Source: Sphingomonadales bacterium UBA6157
GTDB taxonomy: Bacteria > Pseudomonadota > Alphaproteobacteria > Sphingomonadales > Sphingomonadaceae
NCBI GenBank assembly: GCA_002423025.1
Contig: DIUN01000003.1
Span: 147 to 51,086, forward strand
Direction: 5' to 3'
Length of the DNA stretch: 50,940 bases
The stretch's first letter is position 1. Each line of letters begins with the position of its first letter. The notes beneath the pieces were generated by a model. The model saw only the letters and a list, made by a program, of their open reading frames with translations. It was not told the origin of the DNA and did no database searches. This document shows, piece after piece, positions 48,259 to 50,940 of this stretch. Made by a program: the position numbers and the translations under genes.

Positions 48259-48974
48259 CTGCTCTCCGGCTGGCGCAGGCCCGGCAGTTTGAGCCGCGCC
48301 CACACCGGCAGATGGTCAGAGGCCAGCGCCGCCAGCCGGCTGCTGTGCACGGCCGCCTCCTCCACTGCCACATCGGCCGAAACGAACATCCGGTCGAGAT
48401 GCCCCACCGGCCAGCGCGCCGGAAAGCTCGGGCCGGGCCGGATATGCTCGAAATGCCTGGCCACATGCACCATGCCCGGCGGCTCGTTGCGCCACTCGTT
48501 GAAATCCCCGGTGAGCAGCGTCGGCCGCTCTTCGTCCTGGCCGTGGATGTGGCTCACCAGCGCCCGCAACTGGCGGGAGCGCCAAAGCCCGGAGAGATCG
48601 AGATGCGTGCCCACCACGCGCAGCGGCCGGCCATCCACCTCGAGGTCTGCCAGCACCGCGCCACGCGGCTCGAGCCCAGGCAGCACGATGCGCCGCGTAT
48701 CGAGGATTTCGAGCCCCTTGCGCACGAGGATGGTGTTGCCGTGCCAGCCGAGGCTGTTCGGGCGGGGACCGAAGCGCAGCGCGGTGTAGGGGCTCTCATG
48801 CTCAATGGCCTCGGGCGGGATCGAGCTGGTCCGGCTGCCGAAGCGACGGTCGATCTCCTGCAGGGCGACGATATCGGCACCGATCTCGCCCAGTACTTCG
48901 AGGATGCGGCCGGGCCGGCGGCGCCAGTCGGTGCCGACGCTTTTGCGGATATTGTAGGAGGCGACTGAAAACAT
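48255..48974 (-). CDS. Endonuclease/exonuclease/phosphatase (EEP) family protein
   Basis: 239 residues: SVASYNIRKSVGTDW with the Asn, ADIVALQEIDRRFG with the metal-binding Glu, TLLTGDFNEWRNEP with Asp/Asn, and DHLPVWARLKL with the catalytic Asp-His. The EEP fold hydrolyses phosphodiesters, in DNA, RNA or phospholipid-type substrates; given its two PLD-superfamily neighbours a lipid or nucleic acid substrate are both possible. No signal peptide is seen. Its stop overlaps the PLD gene's start (ATGA) and its start is 12 nt from the cls stop. Confidence 0.88.
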   Translation of the reverse strand: MFSVASYNIRKSVGTDWRRRPGRILEVLGEIGADIVALQEIDRRFGSRTSSIPPEAIEHESPYTALRFGPRPNSLGWHGNTILVRKGLEILDTRRIVLPGLEPRGAVLADLEVDGRPLRVVGTHLDLSGLWRSRQLRALVSHIHGQDEERPTLLTGDFNEWRNEPPGMVHVARHFEHIRPGPSFPARWPVGHLDRMFVSADVAVEEAAVHSSRLAALASDHLPVWARLKLPGLRQPESR

Positions 48975-48986
48975 GGAGGGCTACAA

Positions 48987-50426
48987 TCAGAGAATGGGAG
49001 ACAGGAGGCGCGCGGCCGAATTGATGAGCCGATCGAAATAGGAGCGATCGGCGGCTTCGGCCTTGCCGACGCGGCGGCAGCGGGCGAAATCGTCGGTCAG
49101 CATCGCCTCCACCGCTTCTATCATCGAGGTGTGTGGCATCCAGACGGTGATCTCGAAATTGATCGCGAAGGATCGATTGTCGAAGTTGACGCTGCCAACG
49201 CTGGTGATCTTGTCGTCGACCAGCACGACCTTCTGGTGAAGAAAGCCCGCCCTGTAGCGACAGACTGCGACCCCGCGTTTCACCATGTGATCGGCATGGG
49301 CGTTGCTGGCATGCCAGACGATCCTGTGGTCGGGCTTTTCGGGCAGCATCACGCGCACATCGACGCCGCGCAGCACGGCGGCGAGCAGGGCCGTGCGCAC
49401 ATCCGTATCGGGCACGAAATAGGGCGACACGATCCAGAGCCGCTTGCGCGCCTGGGCGATCACGTCGGTGAAGGCGATGGCGCAGGATTCGAGCCGGTCG
49501 GCGGGGCCGGTGGCCATGACGAGTGCGGGAACCTGCCCCGGCGTTTCAACTTCGGTGGGCGGCTCGAAGGGCAGGGCATCGCCGGTTGCCCACTCCCAAT
49601 CCTCCCGGAAGATCAGGGCGCAGGCGAGCGCAGCGGGGCCCTCGATGCGCAGATGGGTGTCGCGCCAATGGCCGAATTTCGGGTCCTGCCCGAGATATTC
49701 GGTGCCCACATTGATGCCGCCGGTCCAGGCCACCCTGCCGTCCACCACGACGATCTTGCGATGGTTGCGGTAATTGATGCGCATGGGCCCGTAGATGCGC
49801 AGGAATTTGTGGCGCTGGTTGAAGCCCGCAACCTTGACGCCGGCGGCGCGCAATTCGTCGCGATAGCGCCGCGGCAGGTCGGTGGAGCCGACATCGTCGT
49901 AAAGCAGGTAGACCCGCACGCCCGCCCGGGCCCTTTCGGACAGCCGCACGGCGAGTTCCCGTCCCAGGGCATCGTCGCGCACGATGTAGAACTGGACGAA
50001 GAGGTAGCGCCTGGCCTGCGAGATGCCCTCGAATATGGACGCGAAGGTGGCCTGCCCGTCGATCAGGAGGCGCGTGTCGTTGCCCGAGTTGAACGGCACG
50101 CCGGCAACGCGCGTCAATACCGGCCAGTCCTCCGTCGTTTGGCGATCGATGACGCGAAGGTCCTGCGCGCGCAGCGGGCGGGCATTGCGACTTTGCAGGC
50201 GCCGCTCCTGGTAGTCGTCAAAGAACTTCCAGCCGAAGACCAGATAGATCAGTGCCATCGGGAACGGGAAAAAGAGGAGGGACAGCAGCCACGCGATCGA
50301 TCCCTGGGACGTCCTGGAGGCAAGGATTTCCCGCACCGCGCAGAGTGCCGCCAGCGCATAATTGGCCGCAAGGAAGATGGCCACGATGTGGATATTGCCC
50401 ACTATGGCCCGCACGATGTCGGTCAT
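48987..50426 (-). CDS. cls: Cardiolipin synthase
   Basis: 479 residues. Two N-terminal TM helices (near residues 13-30 and 45-65, IAWLLSLLFFPFPMALIYLV) are followed by two HKD motifs: HRKIVVVDGRVAWTGGINVG near residue 222 and HQKVVLVDDKITSVGSVNFD near 397. The layout is that of bacterial Cls, which joins two phosphatidylglycerols to cardiolipin plus glycerol in the inner membrane. PgsA at 23.4 kb supplies the pathway. It lies 31 nt downstream of sucA on the same strand, and upstream of the EEP-PLD pair. Confidence 0.92.
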   Translation of the reverse strand: MTDIVRAIVGNIHIVAIFLAANYALAALCAVREILASRTSQGSIAWLLSLLFFPFPMALIYLVFGWKFFDDYQERRLQSRNARPLRAQDLRVIDRQTTEDWPVLTRVAGVPFNSGNDTRLLIDGQATFASIFEGISQARRYLFVQFYIVRDDALGRELAVRLSERARAGVRVYLLYDDVGSTDLPRRYRDELRAAGVKVAGFNQRHKFLRIYGPMRINYRNHRKIVVVDGRVAWTGGINVGTEYLGQDPKFGHWRDTHLRIEGPAALACALIFREDWEWATGDALPFEPPTEVETPGQVPALVMATGPADRLESCAIAFTDVIAQARKRLWIVSPYFVPDTDVRTALLAAVLRGVDVRVMLPEKPDHRIVWHASNAHADHMVKRGVAVCRYRAGFLHQKVVLVDDKITSVGSVNFDNRSFAINFEITVWMPHTSMIEAVEAMLTDDFARCRRVGKAEAADRSYFDRLINSAARLLSPIL

Positions 50427-50457
50427 GTCTGCCGTCCGTTATCTGCCCGGTGCGCCG

Positions 50458-50940
50458 TCACAGCCCGAGGGCCGCGCGCACCAGGGCAACCTGCTGCTGC
50501 TGATGGATACTGGCGAGACCCGTGGCCGGGCTCGCCGCGTCTTCGCGACCCACGAAGTCGGGACGCTTGGCCTTGATGTCGAGCGTCTTGAGGACGCTTT
50601 CGATGCGCCGGTCCATGAAGGTCCAGGCGCCCATATTCTCGGGTTCCTCCTGGCACCATACCACATCGGCGTTGCGGTAGGGTGCCAGCGCCTTGGCCAG
50701 GCTGTTCTTGGGGAAGGGGAACATCTGCTCGACGCGCACGATGGCGACATCGGTGACGCCCTTGTCGCGACGTTCCTGCAGCAGGTCATAATAGACCTTG
50801 CCGGTGCAGAGCACGACGCGCTTCACCTCGTCTTCCGGCGCGATCGCGTCGATTTCAGGGATCACGTAACGGAAGCTGCTGCCGGGCCCGAAGTCGGCCA
50901 GCGAACTGACGGCCAGCTTGTGCCGCAGCAGCGATTTCGG
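50458..50940 (-). CDS. sucA: 2-oxoglutarate dehydrogenase E1 component, C-terminal part
   Basis: 161 codons up to the window edge, encoding ...PKSLLRHKLAVSSLADFGPG, SSFRYVIPEIDAIAPEDEVK, RVVLCTGKVYYDLLQERRDK, QMFPFPKNSLAKALAPYRNA, VVWCQEEPENMGAWTFMDRR, then the end VALVRAALGL. This is the C-terminal domain of SucA (the KVYYDL, EEPENMGAW and FPF segments are diagnostic). ThDP-dependent decarboxylation of 2-oxoglutarate in the TCA cycle. The 5' part is beyond the window. Downstream is cls rather than sucB. Confidence 0.96.
   Translation of the reverse strand, partial: PKSLLRHKLAVSSLADFGPGSSFRYVIPEIDAIAPEDEVKRVVLCTGKVYYDLLQERRDKGVTDVAIVRVEQMFPFPKNSLAKALAPYRNADVVWCQEEPENMGAWTFMDRRIESVLKTLDIKAKRPDFVGREDAASPATGLASIHQQQQVALVRAALGL

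Noticed and set aside
1..50940. CRISPR arrays, insertion sequences, rRNA
   Set aside because: No regularly spaced repeats, transposase motifs or terminal inverted repeats, and no rRNA segments were seen on either strand.

Overview
This 50.9 kb window looks like an ordinary chromosomal stretch of a GC-rich alphaproteobacterium, most likely a member of the Sphingomonadales. The pointers are the NDUFS4-type complex I subunit, the CIRCE-controlled groES, a tRNA-Gln with the U1-A72 pair used by GatCAB, a TonB operon with two exbD genes, a short protein ending in a PEP-CTERM-like tail, PHB mobilisation genes, and remnants of the uvrC / pgsA / moaD / moaE neighbourhood. I see no rRNA, insertion sequence, CRISPR array or prophage, and no gene-free stretch longer than 300 bases.

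Layout. 1-2.3 kb: 5' part of groES with promoter and CIRCE, tRNA-Arg behind a complex I subunit gene, a polyprenyl diphosphate synthase and a chorismate mutase. 2.3-4.7 kb: PepSY protein / response regulator / sensor kinase operon with a candidate CTGAA-N6-CTGAA operator. 4.9-12.2 kb: Uup-type ABC-F ATPase, intracellular PHB depolymerase, lipid-type ABC exporter, SDR, DUF885 metallopeptidase-like protein. 12.3-14.8 kb: tonB-exbB-exbD-exbD with a rho-independent terminator. 15-26.6 kb: an unknown secreted protein, folB plus a pteridine-reductase-like SDR, uvrC, an unusual membrane-anchored protein, GST, L,D-transpeptidase-like protein, nitroreductase, pgsA, moaD, moaE, a DsbA-fold isomerase/SDR pair and a divergent HxlR regulator. 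26.6-34.1 kb: glutamate dehydrogenase, a DUF4188 protein and an acetolactate-synthase-like enzyme; a patatin / 3-hydroxybutyrate dehydrogenase pair; a PEP-CTERM-like protein / dienelactone hydrolase / FKBP set. 34.2-42.6 kb: tRNA-Lys behind folK, a family 5 uracil-DNA glycosylase coupled to a YqaJ nuclease, a polytopic membrane protein, the agmatine-to-putrescine pair, a pseudo-receiver plus winged-helix pair, and ppx-rlmE. 42.7-50.9 kb: tRNA-Gln, a secreted amidohydrolase, tRNA-Ala, an FAH-family enzyme, an SDR, an EEP / phospholipase-D / cardiolipin-synthase set, and the 3' end of sucA.

How parts work together. The PHB depolymerase (6.8-8.1 kb) and the patatin / 3-hydroxybutyrate dehydrogenase operon (30.4-32.3 kb) lie 24 kb apart but carry nearly the same 31-34 bp sequence just upstream, so they are probably one PHB-mobilisation regulon. 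Translational coupling by ATGA or GTGA overlaps is frequent. Three convergent gene pairs share both stop codons in a single CTAG. The most novel-looking items are the shared PHB element, the udgB-yqaJ pair, the pseudo-receiver/winged-helix pair with its dyad-rich leader, and the large membrane protein at 19.1-20.7 kb.
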